Origin: Levilactobacillus tongjiangensis
GTDB taxonomy: Bacteria > Bacillota > Bacilli > Lactobacillales > Lactobacillaceae
NCBI RefSeq assembly: GCF_003946345.1
Contig: NZ_RHNY01000016.1
Location: 1-64,000 of the forward strand
Direction: 5' to 3'
DNA length: 64,000 nt
Below, piece after piece: positions 34,656 to 47,353 of the stretch; positions within the stretch are counted from its first letter, which is position 1; every line of letters starts with the position of its first letter. Both the position numbers and the translations under genes were made by a program. Under the pieces are notes generated by a model. The model searched no databases and had not been told where the DNA came from. It saw nothing but the letters and a program-made list of their open reading frames with translations.

Positions 34656-34693
34656 AAAGCGTAGATTCCACTTGGAAACTACGCTTTTTTTTT
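34656..34693 (+). terminator. Terminator of rpsB-tsf
   Basis: AAAGCGTAG pairs with CTACGCTTT, followed by a long T run. Confidence 0.88.
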
Positions 34694-34822
34694 AGCTTCA
34701 CGGGTGGTGTACCGGTCAGTGATTGGCTAACGGTGACCCACATTTCAGAAATACAGCAAGAATTGTAAGGAAAATGGGTAATTCATCGCCCGTGACTATC
34801 ACTAGCCCTGGGTTTATGATAG

Positions 34823-35578
<756 letters not shown>

Positions 35579-35579
35579 T

Positions 35580-36137
35580 ATGGCAGATCAGATAGTTACA
35601 ACTGCACAGGATAAAATGAAGAAGGCTGAGGAAGCCCTGAAGCGTGAATTGGGAACAATTCGTGCCGGTCGAGCTAACGCCAGCATCTTGAATCGGGTCA
35701 TGGTCAACTACTACGGCGCCCAAACGCCATTGAATCAAGTGGCAGCCATTACGATTCCAGAACCACGGATCTTAATGGTAACGCCTTACGACAAGTCTGC
35801 TTTGGAAGACATCGAGAAGGGTATCATGGAATCCGATGTCGGGATTACACCAGCTAATGACGGAACGGCTATTCGTTTGGTCATTCCACAATTAACCGAA
35901 GAACGGCGTAAAGAAATTGCTAAGACGGTTAAGTCTAAGGCTGAAGAAGGCAAAGTCGCTGTCAGAAATGTTCGGCGCGATGCGATGGACGCTGTCAAGA
36001 AGGGCCATAAGAATGGTGACTACACTGATGACGACCTGCACAACCTGGAAGACCAAGTTCAGAAGGTTACCGACAAGGCCATCAAGGGCGTTGACGCAAT
36101 TGCCGCTGACAAGGAAAAAGAAATTTTAACTGACTAA
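35580..36137 (+). CDS. frr: Ribosome recycling factor
   Basis: Splits the post-termination ribosome together with EF-G. The 185 residues are the normal length, with the diagnostic [13 protein letters not shown] (about 27-39) and the [12 protein letters not shown] block near 100. Start ATG 35580 lies 1 base after pyrH. Confidence 0.98.
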   Translation: MADQIVTTAQDKMKKAEEALKRELGTIRAGRANASILNRVMVNYYGAQTPLNQVAAITIPEPRILMVTPYDKSALEDIEKGIMESDVGITPANDGTAIRLVIPQLTEERRKEIAKTVKSKAEEGKVAVRNVRRDAMDAVKKGHKNGDYTDDDLHNLEDQVQKVTDKAIKGVDAIAADKEKEILTD

Positions 36138-36163
36138 AACCAACTGAGAAGGAGCGCTTAAAA

Positions 36164-36586
36164 ATGGCAGAAGAAAACGAAAACAACCAAGACAACATGG
36201 AAATCACCCCGGGTTCTAAGGAATTTGGGAAAATGGTCTTTCGGCTAAACAACGCGGTTAATGCTGAAAATGTTTCAGTATTGAACTACAACGGTGCCGA
36301 ACTTGAACAGATTCAGGAGGGCGTGTACGCCCAACCTGCCTTTGTAAGTGATGATTTCAACTTGTTCTTTGTCATTACGCAACTGATTGGTGATGACTGG
36401 ATCATTTCTTTCTCCAAGGCTACCATCGAAAATGGCAACGAAATTACTGACTTAGGCGATCCATTACCAACTGGGGAAGGCCTGAACCTCTTGGGTGAAG
36501 TTAGCGCCGAAGACGCCAACAACCTGTTGAGCTACTTTGGGACCTTAGTTGATGCCAAGCGCGGCGAATGGCGGTTAATTGAGTAA
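36164..36586 (+). CDS. Conserved-looking hypothetical protein after frr
   Basis: Acidic soluble protein of 140 residues, not recognised. There is no signal peptide, membrane segment or known motif. The N-terminus is polar (about 1-20), then a mixed alpha/beta pattern with hydrophobic strands (FNLFFVITQLIG, WIISFSKATI). It follows frr by 26 bases after GAAGGAGCG and ends before a strong terminator, so it is part of the pyrH-frr transcript. That place suggests, without proving, a role linked to translation. Confidence 0.75.
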   Translation: MAEENENNQDNMEITPGSKEFGKMVFRLNNAVNAENVSVLNYNGAELEQIQEGVYAQPAFVSDDFNLFFVITQLIGDDWIISFSKATIENGNEITDLGDPLPTGEGLNLLGEVSAEDANNLLSYFGTLVDAKRGEWRLIE

Positions 36587-36618
36587 GCCGGTCAAAAACT
36601 AAATTTTTGCTCAATTTA

Positions 36619-36649
36619 GGGGCCGGGATAGTTTCCCGGTCCTTTTTTT
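36619..36649 (+). terminator. Terminator of pyrH-frr-hypothetical
   Basis: GGGGCCGGGA, short loop, TTCCCGGTCC, then seven T. Confidence 0.88.
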
Positions 36650-36688
36650 GTTATGATGAGAGGTTGTAAAGACCAATGGAGGTGCGCC

Positions 36689-37477
36689 GTGTTTTCTTTT
36701 TTAAATAAGGATCAAACCACAGGTGAAGTTGAAGAACGGCAACTGGATGATGCCAATATTCCCGCTCACGTTGCTATTATTATGGATGGTAATGGTCGTT
36801 GGGCTCAACAACGCCATTTGCCGCGAATTGCGGGTCACAAACAAGGAATGAACACTGTCAAAACGGTTGCAAAGGCTGCTAGTGATCTTGGGGTAAAAGT
36901 CTTGACCCTGTACGCGTTTTCTACTGAAAATTGGAAACGGCCGTCAGCAGAGGTTAATTATCTGATGAAGCTGCCTGTCGACTTCTTTGGGACGTTTGTG
37001 CCCGATTTGGTGAAGAATAATATTCGGGTCAAGGTCATGGGGTACACGGACCAGTTACCGGCTGCAACGCAAAAAGCTGTCAACGATGCGATTGCGGACA
37101 CTAAGGACTGCACCGGGATGGTGTTGAATTTTGCCTTGAATTATGGGGGTCGAGCAGAGATTGTCACGGCTGTTCAAAAGCTGGCCGAAGAGGTGCAAGC
37201 AGGTCAGTTGACTGCCACTGATATTGATGATGAAGCCATCGGTCGAGAATTGATGACGGCTGATTTGGATGGGTTAAGAGACCCCGACCTTTTGATTCGG
37301 ACGAGTGGTGAAGAACGACTTTCTAATTTTATGCTCTGGCAGGTGGCCTACAGTGAATTTGTCTTCACTCAACAACACTGGCCAGACTTTGATCAAACGG
37401 CGCTAGAACAAGCAATTTATGAGTATCAGCAGCGTCACCGTCGTTTTGGTGGGTTAGCCACCGACAACACGAAATAA
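36689..37477 (+). CDS. uppS: Undecaprenyl diphosphate synthase
   Basis: Cis-prenyltransferase that makes the C55 lipid carrier for wall synthesis. The 262 residues include the catalytic IIMDGNGRWAQ (Asp about 34), TLYAFSTENW, and RTSGEERLSNFMLWQ near the C-terminus. GTG 36689 with GGAGGTGC 6 bases upstream is chosen; an in-frame ATG at 36653 has no site. It is followed by cdsA in 23 bases. Confidence 0.96.
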   Translation: MFSFLNKDQTTGEVEERQLDDANIPAHVAIIMDGNGRWAQQRHLPRIAGHKQGMNTVKTVAKAASDLGVKVLTLYAFSTENWKRPSAEVNYLMKLPVDFFGTFVPDLVKNNIRVKVMGYTDQLPAATQKAVNDAIADTKDCTGMVLNFALNYGGRAEIVTAVQKLAEEVQAGQLTATDIDDEAIGRELMTADLDGLRDPDLLIRTSGEERLSNFMLWQVAYSEFVFTQQHWPDFDQTALEQAIYEYQQRHRRFGGLATDNTK

Positions 37478-37500
37478 AATTGAATTGAGGAGCTTGTGAA

Positions 37501-38289
37501 ATGAGACAACGGGTTATTACAGCAGTTGTTGCGTTGATTATCTTTATTCCCATTATCATTGCTGGGGGTATCTGGGTAGATATTGCAGCCGTTGCATTAG
37601 GATTAGTGGCGCTTTCTGAAGTGCTGATCATGCGGAAGAAACTTCTGATCAGTCCAGAGGCTTGGATTTCTGGAATTGGGATCATTGCGGTGATTGCCCC
37701 CTCAAGTTGGTGGGATTGGTTACCCAGCTATTTAAATCCTTGGTACATCGTTTACCTATTTGTCCTGCTATTATTGTTGCGGACGGTGGTTTCCAAGAAC
37801 CGGTTCTCGTTCGACGATGCCGGGGTGATTACCTTAAGCATGTTATACATCGGAATTGGGTTCCACTTCTTTATTGAAGCTAGAGGCGTTGGCTTGGTCG
37901 CCTTGTTGTACGCGCTCTTCATTGTGTGGACGACGGACTCTGGTGCCTATATGATTGGGCGTAAGATTGGGAAGCATAAATTAGCCCCACATATCAGCCC
38001 TAACAAGACCTGGGAAGGTTCGATTGGGGGGACGCTGGTCGCCACCATCGTCGGGACCGTTTTCTGGTACTTTTACCCAATTGGGAACTTTAACTTGGGA
38101 ATCATGATTTTACTGACGCTGATTTTCTCCGTTACCGGTCAGTTTGGCGACTTGGTTGAGTCTGCCTTGAAGCGGTATTACGGTGTTAAGGATTCTGGTA
38201 AGATCTTACCTGGCCACGGTGGTATTTTGGACCGGTTCGATAGTTTATTGTTAGTTCTTCCCGTCATTCACCTCTTTGGGTTGATCTAA
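37501..38289 (+). CDS. cdsA: Phosphatidate cytidylyltransferase
   Basis: Membrane enzyme that makes CDP-diacylglycerol, 262 residues with about eight hydrophobic helices. The signature lies at about 215-250: KRYYGVKDSGKILPGHGG followed by DRFDS. SPNKTWEGS near 169 is also typical. GAGGAGC lies upstream of ATG 37501. Confidence 0.96.
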   Translation: MRQRVITAVVALIIFIPIIIAGGIWVDIAAVALGLVALSEVLIMRKKLLISPEAWISGIGIIAVIAPSSWWDWLPSYLNPWYIVYLFVLLLLLRTVVSKNRFSFDDAGVITLSMLYIGIGFHFFIEARGVGLVALLYALFIVWTTDSGAYMIGRKIGKHKLAPHISPNKTWEGSIGGTLVATIVGTVFWYFYPIGNFNLGIMILLTLIFSVTGQFGDLVESALKRYYGVKDSGKILPGHGGILDRFDSLLLVLPVIHLFGLI

Positions 38290-38383
38290 GTCTAGCTGTT
38301 CGCTTGCGTCTCAGCGGGTCGTTAAGGTATGCTAGGGAGCAGGTAAAAAACAACGAACAGTACTTGAAGAAGGGACGACATCT

Positions 38384-39661
38384 GTGATTACGACGATTAT
38401 TACCTTTATCATTGTTTTTGGGATCCTGGTAATCGTGCATGAATTTGGGCACTTTTACTTTGCCAAGCGAGGCGGTATCCTAGTTCGGGAGTTCTCTATC
38501 GGGATGGGTCCCAAATTGGTCTATCACCGGGGGAAGGACGGCACGACGTATACGTTGCGCCTCTTACCAGTTGGTGGGTACGTCCGCATGGCGGGTGCTG
38601 AAGACGACGAAGAAGAATTGAAACCTGGGACGCCTGTGAGCCTCTACGTTGGGGATGACGAGAAAGTCCAACGCATTAACACCAGTAAAAAATCGACGTT
38701 GTTCAACGGGATTCCGTTGGAAGTAACCGGGACCGATTTGGAGGAGGAACTCTGGATCGAGGGTTATGAAAACGGCGATGAGTCCGAAGTCAAACGCTAT
38801 CCAGTGGCTCACGATGCCACGATTATTGAAAGTGATGGAACGGAACTACAAATTGCGCCGAAAGACGTTCAATTTCAATCCGCTTCTTTGGGCCGGCGAC
38901 TGATGACCAACTTCGCTGGACCGATGAACAACATCTTTCTGGCCATCGTTGCCTACATGTTGATGGCCTTTGTGCAGGGTGGTGTGCCAATGGGCACTAA
39001 CCAGGTCACAGTGGCGAGTTCACCGGTTTCGGTGGCTCAAAAGGCTGGCATTAAGACCAATGATAAAATCATGGCCGTTGATGGTAAGAAGACCAGTAGC
39101 TGGACGGATCTAAGTACCGCTATTCAGCCGCGGGCTAACAAGAAGACGACATTAACGATCAAACGGGGATCAGCGACGAAACAAATCGTGTTGAAACCGG
39201 CTGGTCAAAAGTCCAACGGGAAGACCGTCGGAATGATTGGTATTACACAGGCGCAGAATAAGCACGTTGGGGCGATTCTGGCTTCCGGCTTTACGCAGAC
39301 TTGGACGATGACTAAGACGTTACTAGGAGCGCTCTGGAGCATGGTTTCCGGTCACTTTAGTTTGAACGACTTGGGTGGTCCTGTGGCCATCTTTGCGACA
39401 ACCTCTCAGGCCACTAAGTTTGGGATGGTCGGCGTGCTGAACTTCTTGGCCTTCCTGTCGATCAACCTGGCAATTGTTAATTTAATCCCAATTCCAGCCC
39501 TAGATGGTGGTAAAATATTATTAAACATAATTGAGGCCATTCGGCGCAAACCTCTTTCAGAAAACGTGGAAGCAGGGATTACGCTGGTTGGGGTGGGGTT
39601 CTTAGTTCTACTGATGTTGTTAGTCACGTGGAACGATATTGAACGCTTCTTCATTCATTAA
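38384..39661 (+). CDS. rseP: Site-2 intramembrane protease RseP/RasP
   Basis: Zinc metalloprotease in the membrane that cleaves regulatory membrane proteins and leftover signal peptides. The 425 residues show the zinc motif HEFGH (about 20-24) in the first helix, a PDZ domain (about 200-280) and the third metal ligand region NLIPIPALDGGK (about 367-378). An extra loop (about 70-150) is acidic. Translation starts at GTG 38384, after AAGGGACG. Confidence 0.95.
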   Translation: MITTIITFIIVFGILVIVHEFGHFYFAKRGGILVREFSIGMGPKLVYHRGKDGTTYTLRLLPVGGYVRMAGAEDDEEELKPGTPVSLYVGDDEKVQRINTSKKSTLFNGIPLEVTGTDLEEELWIEGYENGDESEVKRYPVAHDATIIESDGTELQIAPKDVQFQSASLGRRLMTNFAGPMNNIFLAIVAYMLMAFVQGGVPMGTNQVTVASSPVSVAQKAGIKTNDKIMAVDGKKTSSWTDLSTAIQPRANKKTTLTIKRGSATKQIVLKPAGQKSNGKTVGMIGITQAQNKHVGAILASGFTQTWTMTKTLLGALWSMVSGHFSLNDLGGPVAIFATTSQATKFGMVGVLNFLAFLSINLAIVNLIPIPALDGGKILLNIIEAIRRKPLSENVEAGITLVGVGFLVLLMLLVTWNDIERFFIH

Positions 39662-39681
39662 CAGAATTAAGACGTCACTAG

Positions 39682-41406
<1,725 letters not shown>

Positions 41407-41415
41407 GTTTACCGT

Positions 41416-41444
41416 AAAGACCAGCATTCACGGCTGGTCTTTTT
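41416..41444 (+). terminator. Terminator between proS and polC
   Basis: AAAGACCAGC, ATTCAC loop, GGCTGGTCTTTTT. Confidence 0.85.
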
Positions 41445-41510
41445 CTAACGACACACGCGATGGTGTCCGGTTAGCCGGCCATCGTTTAATGAGACGAAAG
41501 GAGTTTCCTC

Positions 41511-44500
41511 GTGGACGAAGATCGCCATGCTTTATTTGAAAAATTATTACAACAACTAGATCTCACAGAAATGGCCGATCAGCCATACTATCAAACGGCG
41601 ACCATTGACCGTTTGACGGTACATGAACAGTCTCGCCGTTGGCATTTTTTCTTGAAGATGCCCACTATTTTGCCATTTACCGCTTTTGTTGATTTCCACA
41701 ATCACCTGCAGGTGGCTTTCAGAGAAATCGCCACGGTTGAGGCCACCATTGAAGTGGCTGAACCCGAGTTAACGAGCCGTTTATTGGGGGATTACTGGCA
41801 GTGGATCGTTAAAAATAGTGGCCTGACGGGCAACCTGGTTCAAGAGCTGTGTCAGTCTCAAGTGCCAGAGCTGGATAGTGATGGTCGGGTTTTGTTGTAC
41901 GCCCAGAATGAAGTGGTTAAAGACTTCTTGACTAATCAGGCCTTGGGACCGATTGAGGACAGCTATGTGGATGCTGGCTTTCCTAAGTTCAACATTCACG
42001 TGATGGTGGATGAATCCCGGTCGCAGGCTAAGATCGATGAGTTTAAAGCTCGTCAGGAGAAGACGGACGCCCAGTTGGCTCAACAGGCGGCTGTTGCCAT
42101 TGAGAAAGCTAACCAGAAGCGGCAGGAGGATGTCCCAGCTGCCAGTGGGCCCACCCAGATTGGTCGTCAAATCAAGGGCGATCAGCCAACGCTACGGATG
42201 GTGGATATTACCCAAGAGGAACGGTCCGTCATTGTCGAGGGGTACATCTTTGACAAGGAAGTCCGGAAACTGCGGTCCGGTCGTCAGTTGTTGACGATCA
42301 AGATTACCGATTACACGTCCTCCATTTCCGTCAAGAAATTCTCGAAGGGTGCTGAAGACGAAGCTCAATTTGCGGGTATCGAAGAGGGTAGCTGGGTCAA
42401 GGTTCGCGGGAGCGTCCAAGAAGACAGCTACGTTCGGGACCTGGTTTTGACAGCGTATGACATTAACCAAGTTAAGCACGCCACGCGTCAGGACACCGCA
42501 CCAGAAGGCGAGAAGCGGGTGGAACTCCACCTGCACACAACTATGAGTCAGATGGACGCCACCAATCCGATTGGCGATTACGTCAGTCAGGCAAAAAAAT
42601 GGGGGATGCCTGCGCTAGCTATTACGGACCACGCTGACCTTCAAGGGTTCCCGGCGGCATTTAACGCAGGGGCTAAGGCCGGTGTTAAGATGCTCTACGG
42701 GGTTGAAGCTAACCTAGTGGACGATGGGGTACCGATTGGCTACAACAGCGCTCACGAGCCATTAGACGGCGCAACGTACGTGGTCTTTGACGTGGAAACG
42801 ACGGGACTATCCGCCATCTATGACAAAGTTATTGAATTGTCAGCCGTCAAGATGCAACACAAAAACGTGGTTGACCAATTTGAGGAATTCATTGATCCCG
42901 GCTTCCCGCTGTCTGAACAGACGACCAACTTGACCAGTATCACGGATGATATGGTGGCTGGGTCGAAGTCTGAAGAAGAGGTCTTCAAACTCTTCCGCGA
43001 GTTCTGTGGCGACGCAATCATCGTTGGCCATAACGTCACGTTTGACGTGGGGTTCATGAACACCGGGTATAAGCGTCACGGGATTCCAGAAATTCCCAAC
43101 CCCATCATTGATACGTTGACGCTGGCCCGTTTCCTGTACCCAACCTTGAAAAGTTACCGGTTGAACACACTAGCTAAGCGGTTCCACGTCAGTTTGGAGC
43201 ACCATCACCGGGCCGTCTACGATGCGGAATCGACCGGCCACTTGAACTACTTGTTCCTAAAGGATGCGGAAGAACGTTACAATATTCAGTACCACGATCA
43301 GTTGAATGATCACATGACCGATAACGATGCGTATAAGCACGCGCGGCCGAGTCATGCGATTCTGATTGCGAAGACGCAGGATGGCTTGAAGAACATGTTC
43401 AAGCTAGTCTCAGCGTCTAACGTAGATTACTACTACCGGGTACCCCGGGTGCCTCGTAGTGTGCTCGACCACTACCGCGATGGTATCATCGTTGGCTCTG
43501 CTTGTTCATCGGGTGAAGTCTTTACGGCCATGATGCAAAAGGGTCAAGTCGAGGCCGCTGCAAAGGCGAAGTACTACGACTATTTAGAAGTTCAACCCAA
43601 GGCGGCTTACCAACCGTTGATTGATTCTGGATTGATAGCCGACGAGGCAAACCTGGAGGAAATCGTGGGGAACATGGTCAAACTGGGACACGACCTGAAC
43701 AAGCCGGTGGTTGCCACCGGGGATGTTCACTACCTGAATCCAGAGGATTACATTTACCGAAAAATCCTGATTCACTCCCAGGGGGGCGCCAACCCGCTCA
43801 ACCGGCAGGAATTGCCAGATGCGCACTTCATGACGACGGATGAAATGCTGAAGGACTTTGCCTACTTAGGTGAAGAAACGGCCAAGCAAATCGTGGTCAC
43901 TAACACCCAGCAGATTGCTAATGACGTGGATGACGTTCATCCGTTGAAGGATAAGCTCTACACGCCACGGATGGAAGGTGCCGAGGATGAAATCCGGCAA
44001 CGGACCATGGATACCGCCCACGCGTGGTATGGGGATCCGTTGCCCGAACTGGTACAACATCGAGTTGACCGGGAATTGAAGTCGATTATTGGGAACGGGT
44101 TCTCCGTGATCTACCTGATTGCTCAACGACTGGTAGCCAAGTCCAACAAGGATGGTTACTTGGTTGGGTCCCGGGGGTCCGTTGGATCTAGTGTGGTCGC
44201 AACGTTTACGGGAATCACTGAAGTGAACCCCTTGCCACCACACTACCGTTGTCCCAAGTGTCAGTATTCTCACTTCTATACCAAGGGGGAATACAGCTCT
44301 GGGTACGATTTACCGGAAAAGAATTGTCCGAACTGTGGGACGCTCATGATTGGCGACGGTCATAACATTCCTTTCGAAACTTTCTTGGGATTCAAAGGGA
44401 ACAAGGTCCCCGATATTGATTTGAACTTCTCTGGGGACTATCAACCAATCGCCCATAACTATACTAAGGTGTTGTTCGGTGAGAAGAACGTGTACCGGGC

Positions 44501-45842
44501 CGGAACGATCGGTACCGTGGCGGATAAGACGGCTTACGGGTACGTAAAAGCTTACGAGCGTGATACGGAGCAGACGTTCCGGGGCGCTGAAATTGATCGG
44601 TTAGCCAAAGGGGCGACTGGGGTCAAACGGACGACCGGACAACATCCCGCGGGGATCATTGTTGTGCCGGACTACATGGATATTTACGACTTTACGCCGA
44701 TCCAGTATCCAGCGGATGATCAAAATGCCGCTTGGCAAACGACCCACTTTGATTTCCATTCGATTCATGACAACATTTTAAAGATTGATATTCTGGGACA
44801 CGATGATCCCACGATGATTCGGACACTGCAAGATTTGTCCGGGGTCGATCCTCAGACCATTCCAATGGATGATCCGGGTGTCATGGCGTTGTTCTCCGGG
44901 ACGGATTCATTGGGTGTGACACCAGAACAGATTCAGTCCAAGACTGGGACACTGGGTGTGCCAGAATTTGGGACACGGTTTGTGCGGGGGATGCTTGAAG
45001 AAACCCATCCTAAGAACTACTCGCAATTGCTCCAAATTTCGGGTCTGTCTCACGGGACTGACGTGTGGTTGGGGAATGCCGAAGAGTTAATTAAAAACGG
45101 CACGGCCACCATCGCTAACGTGATTGGTTGTCGGGATAACATCATGACCGACTTGATCAACTTTGGTCTCGATTCCGAAACGTCGTTCCAAGTGATGGAA
45201 CACGTACGGAAGGGCCGAGGAATTCCAGATGAATGGCAGGAAAAGATGAAGGCGACGGACTGTCCGGACTGGTACATTGATTCTTGCTTGAAGATCAAGT
45301 ACATGTTCCCCCGGGCCCATGCCGCTGCTTACGTGTTAATGGCATTGCGAGTCGCCTACTTCAAGGTTTACTTCCCAATCATCTACTACGCGGCTTACTT
45401 CTCCGTGCGAGCGGATGACTTCGACGTCGTTTCCATGTCTCAGGGGAAAACGGCGGTTAAGGCAGCGATGAAGGCCATCACTGACCAGGGGATGGATGCG
45501 TCGACTAAGGACAAGAACCTGTTGACGGTTCTAGAACTGGCCAATGAAATGTTGGAACGAGGCTACAAGTTTAAGATGATCGACCTAGAGAAGTCTGATG
45601 CGGCCGATTGGATCATTGACGGTGACACGTTGATTGCACCATTCCAAGCAGCTCCAGGGTTAGGTCTGAACGTTGCCAAGCAAATCGTGGCTGCGCGAAA
45701 TGACCGTGCGTTTATCTCAAAGGAAGACCTAGCCAAGCGAGGCAAGGTCTCCAAGACCATCATTGACTTCATGACGGAAAATGGTGTGCTGAATGGCTTA
45801 CCAGATGAAAACCAATTGAGTCTATTTGACGATATGATGTAG
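41511..45842 (+). CDS. polC: DNA polymerase III alpha subunit, PolC type
   Basis: Replicative polymerase of low-GC gram-positive bacteria, 1443 residues, with built-in proofreading. An N-terminal domain and OB fold (about 230-320) come first, then the PHP region ([11 protein letters not shown] near 343) split by the DEDDh exonuclease (FDVETTGL near 425), a zinc-binding motif (CPKC and CPNC, about 912-945) and the polymerase core with DIDLNFSGD near 968. It starts at GTG 41511 after AAAGGAG. Length is normal. Confidence 0.98.
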   Translation: MDEDRHALFEKLLQQLDLTEMADQPYYQTATIDRLTVHEQSRRWHFFLKMPTILPFTAFVDFHNHLQVAFREIATVEATIEVAEPELTSRLLGDYWQWIVKNSGLTGNLVQELCQSQVPELDSDGRVLLYAQNEVVKDFLTNQALGPIEDSYVDAGFPKFNIHVMVDESRSQAKIDEFKARQEKTDAQLAQQAAVAIEKANQKRQEDVPAASGPTQIGRQIKGDQPTLRMVDITQEERSVIVEGYIFDKEVRKLRSGRQLLTIKITDYTSSISVKKFSKGAEDEAQFAGIEEGSWVKVRGSVQEDSYVRDLVLTAYDINQVKHATRQDTAPEGEKRVELHLHTTMSQMDATNPIGDYVSQAKKWGMPALAITDHADLQGFPAAFNAGAKAGVKMLYGVEANLVDDGVPIGYNSAHEPLDGATYVVFDVETTGLSAIYDKVIELSAVKMQHKNVVDQFEEFIDPGFPLSEQTTNLTSITDDMVAGSKSEEEVFKLFREFCGDAIIVGHNVTFDVGFMNTGYKRHGIPEIPNPIIDTLTLARFLYPTLKSYRLNTLAKRFHVSLEHHHRAVYDAESTGHLNYLFLKDAEERYNIQYHDQLNDHMTDNDAYKHARPSHAILIAKTQDGLKNMFKLVSASNVDYYYRVPRVPRSVLDHYRDGIIVGSACSSGEVFTAMMQKGQVEAAAKAKYYDYLEVQPKAAYQPLIDSGLIADEANLEEIVGNMVKLGHDLNKPVVATGDVHYLNPEDYIYRKILIHSQGGANPLNRQELPDAHFMTTDEMLKDFAYLGEETAKQIVVTNTQQIANDVDDVHPLKDKLYTPRMEGAEDEIRQRTMDTAHAWYGDPLPELVQHRVDRELKSIIGNGFSVIYLIAQRLVAKSNKDGYLVGSRGSVGSSVVATFTGITEVNPLPPHYRCPKCQYSHFYTKGEYSSGYDLPEKNCPNCGTLMIGDGHNIPFETFLGFKGNKVPDIDLNFSGDYQPIAHNYTKVLFGEKNVYRAGTIGTVADKTAYGYVKAYERDTEQTFRGAEIDRLAKGATGVKRTTGQHPAGIIVVPDYMDIYDFTPIQYPADDQNAAWQTTHFDFHSIHDNILKIDILGHDDPTMIRTLQDLSGVDPQTIPMDDPGVMALFSGTDSLGVTPEQIQSKTGTLGVPEFGTRFVRGMLEETHPKNYSQLLQISGLSHGTDVWLGNAEELIKNGTATIANVIGCRDNIMTDLINFGLDSETSFQVMEHVRKGRGIPDEWQEKMKATDCPDWYIDSCLKIKYMFPRAHAAAYVLMALRVAYFKVYFPIIYYAAYFSVRADDFDVVSMSQGKTAVKAAMKAITDQGMDASTKDKNLLTVLELANEMLERGYKFKMIDLEKSDAADWIIDGDTLIAPFQAAPGLGLNVAKQIVAARNDRAFISKEDLAKRGKVSKTIIDFMTENGVLNGLPDENQLSLFDDMM

Positions 45843-45916
45843 TGGGTGAGAGCCACCGTGATAACGTTTTAAGAAGGAAAAGACGTTTGTGGTTTTGTCA
45901 CAGATGCCACAGAAAG

Positions 45917-45952
45917 GTTCGACTTAGCAAGTTGCTGAGCCGGACTTTTTTT
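45917..45952 (+). terminator. Terminator of polC
   Basis: TTCGACTTAGCA pairs with TGCTGAGCCGGA (two G-U pairs), followed by seven T. Confidence 0.75.
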
Positions 45953-45961
45953 GATGTTTTT

Positions 45962-46505
45962 AGGCCAAGAATAATAAGGCGTTATAGGCTTAAAATTAGT
46001 TTCACCCAGCCACCTGCGGCTGTCAGAGATTCCGCCTGCTGTGGGGAACGCCTCCGGCCTGAAAAGCGGTCCTCCGGCTCGGTTTGAAGCCTGGAAAAAT
46101 CACCAGTCTCCAAACGCGTCCCACGCTGTAAGCCAAAAATCGGCTAACACCGTCGACACAGCAAGCTCCACCTCTGACTTTCTCCGGGTAAACAGGTTCT
46201 TGGAAACTAAGCTAGCTTAAATGCCTGGACAACAGTACTTACGCAATATTACTGGCGCTCAACAAGGTAGCCGAGGGTGAGTCAAATTTGGACTAATCCG
46301 TGGAATTTTTAAGTGACTTTCTTGAAAATGGTGACCTGAAGACGTGTTTTGCGGATTCACGCGAGGGGCAAGACCGTCTGATGTTGGCTTGTCTCGGCCT
46401 TCCCATCGCGTTCCAGTCCAAATTTGGTGAACGGCAAGGTGGCAATTTTCCACTATGTATGACGAAACCCCAATATCCAATCCTTGTTGCATCAGGCACA
46501 GCGGG
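45962..46505. repeat. Structured intergenic repeat, locus C: back-to-back double module, inverted copy of locus A
   Basis: The reverse complement of this block aligns with locus A (4796-5352) along its length. The minus-strand module (about 45970-46180) has the same TTAGCCGA hairpin, GTTTGGAG/CTTCAAAC hairpin and CGTTCCCCAC block. Its outer arm, CTGTCAGAG (46020-46028) with CTCTGAC (46172-46178), is shorter than in A. The plus-strand module is closed by AAATTTGGACT (46284-46294) and AGTCCAAATTT (46415-46425). Open frames that cross it are not conserved between copies. Confidence 0.85.
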
Positions 46506-46624
46506 TGTTTCAGTGTTTTCGGCCTTTAGCACATATGTTACATTGAAGTGGACGATCAACGTTACAAGCAATCTGACGACTAATTTGTTACGACAGTTAA
46601 CCCCAGTGAGGAATGGATCAACTA

Positions 46625-46812
46625 ACGTAGCCGCAGGAGGCCAGGGATGACGGCCACTGTGTCGACGGTGTTAGCTGGTGGGTTTCCAGGTTACAGCGTG
46701 GGACGGTCTTGGAGCCCCGGCGATTTTCCGGGGCTTCAAGCCGAGGGGAAAGACCGCACTATGGCTTTCCCTGGTCCCCACAGTGGTCGTCATTCCTGGC
46801 AGCCGGAGGCGG
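46625..46812 (+). repeat. Structured intergenic repeat, locus E: single module with near-perfect arms
   Basis: Closing arm 46640-46661 (starts GCCAGGGATGACGG) pairs with 46779-46800 (ends CGTCATTCCTGGC), 20 of 22. Inside, CTTGGAGCCCCGG (46708-46720) pairs with CCGGGGCTTCAAG (46728-46740), and GGGAAAG (46746-46752) pairs with CTTTCCC (46765-46771). GTGGGAC and GTCCCCAC close the inner part. It lies 120 bases after locus C in the same intergenic region. Confidence 0.85.
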
Positions 46813-46859
46813 CCGTAAGCGGTTTGAATTTAATTAAACAAACCGTGATAAAATCACCT

Positions 46860-46896
46860 TGTAAACGCTTACAAAACCGGCAATTCGTGATATACT
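46860..46896 (+). promoter_or_regulatory. cre site overlapping a promoter
   Basis: TGTAAACGCTTACA (46860-46873) fits the CcpA operator consensus TGWAANCGNTNWCA at every position. TATACT (46891-46896) is a good -10, and the -35 position at 17-base spacing (CTTACA, 46868-46873) lies within the operator. CcpA binding would block polymerase, so the downstream gene is probably catabolite-repressed. Confidence 0.8.
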
Positions 46897-46951
46897 ATGA
46901 GTGAGGAATGAAAAGACCATTAATAAACTCTAACGAAAGCGGGTGTTCACC

Positions 46952-47227
46952 ATGTTACGACGTTTCGTAAGATTACCAGATGGGTGGATTTTTCTGGCAG
47001 GTTATTGTTTGATTGGTTTAGGTTACATTTTGTTCGGACTTTTGGCCAATGTTGGTGAAGCAACCTTTTTAGCCATGGTGATCGCCTACTTTGTGGTGGC
47101 CTTCATCTTGACCCTCATTAAGACGTTTAGTCTAAGGGCAATGAACTCGACGCGACTGAATTTCTTGGTATTTGAATTTATTACAATTGTCGGCTTCGTT
47201 TTGCTCCTGCTCACTTGCGAGGCGTAA
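46952..47227 (+). CDS. Small three-helix membrane protein, CcpA-controlled candidate
   Basis: Unrecognised membrane protein of 91 residues with three predicted hydrophobic helices (about 9-28, 34-56 and 67-88) and a basic N-terminus MLRRFVRL. I use ATG 46952; the GTG at 46943 is in frame but overlaps the only purine-rich site (AAGCGGGTG). The promoter carries a perfect cre site. Possible links to sugar or overflow metabolism rest only on that site. Confidence 0.7.
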   Translation: MLRRFVRLPDGWIFLAGYCLIGLGYILFGLLANVGEATFLAMVIAYFVVAFILTLIKTFSLRAMNSTRLNFLVFEFITIVGFVLLLLTCEA

Positions 47228-47239
47228 GTGGTGGAACAG

Positions 47240-47268
47240 TTGCAATCACGGGGAAACTGTAGTAAAGT
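47240..47268 (+). promoter_or_regulatory. Promoter of the rimP-nusA operon
   Basis: TTGCAA (47240-47245), 17 bases, TAAAGT (47263-47268). It lies downstream of the preceding gene and upstream of the leader terminator. Confidence 0.6.
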
Positions 47269-47297
47269 TGTGTTTGTAGTTAAACTCGTTTTTAAAT

Positions 47298-47325
47298 GAG
47301 TGAGCAGTCAATGCTCACTCTTTTT
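47298..47325 (+). terminator. Intrinsic terminator in the rimP leader
   Basis: GAGTGAGCA (47298-47306), GTCAA loop, TGCTCACTC (47312-47320), five T. It ends the small membrane-protein transcript, but as it also lies after the rimP promoter it could attenuate the nusA operon. Confidence 0.85.
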
Positions 47326-47353
47326 AATGGAAAAATGTAGGAGGCGGAATTCT

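Noticed and set aside
45962-46812. Insertion sequence with transposase
   Set aside because: No transposase-like protein in any frame; the inverted arms belong to the non-coding modules.
46300-46904. Two open frames of 116 and 85 codons between polC and the small membrane protein
   Set aside because: They cross repeat modules C and E; composition follows the hairpins and no family resemblance is seen.
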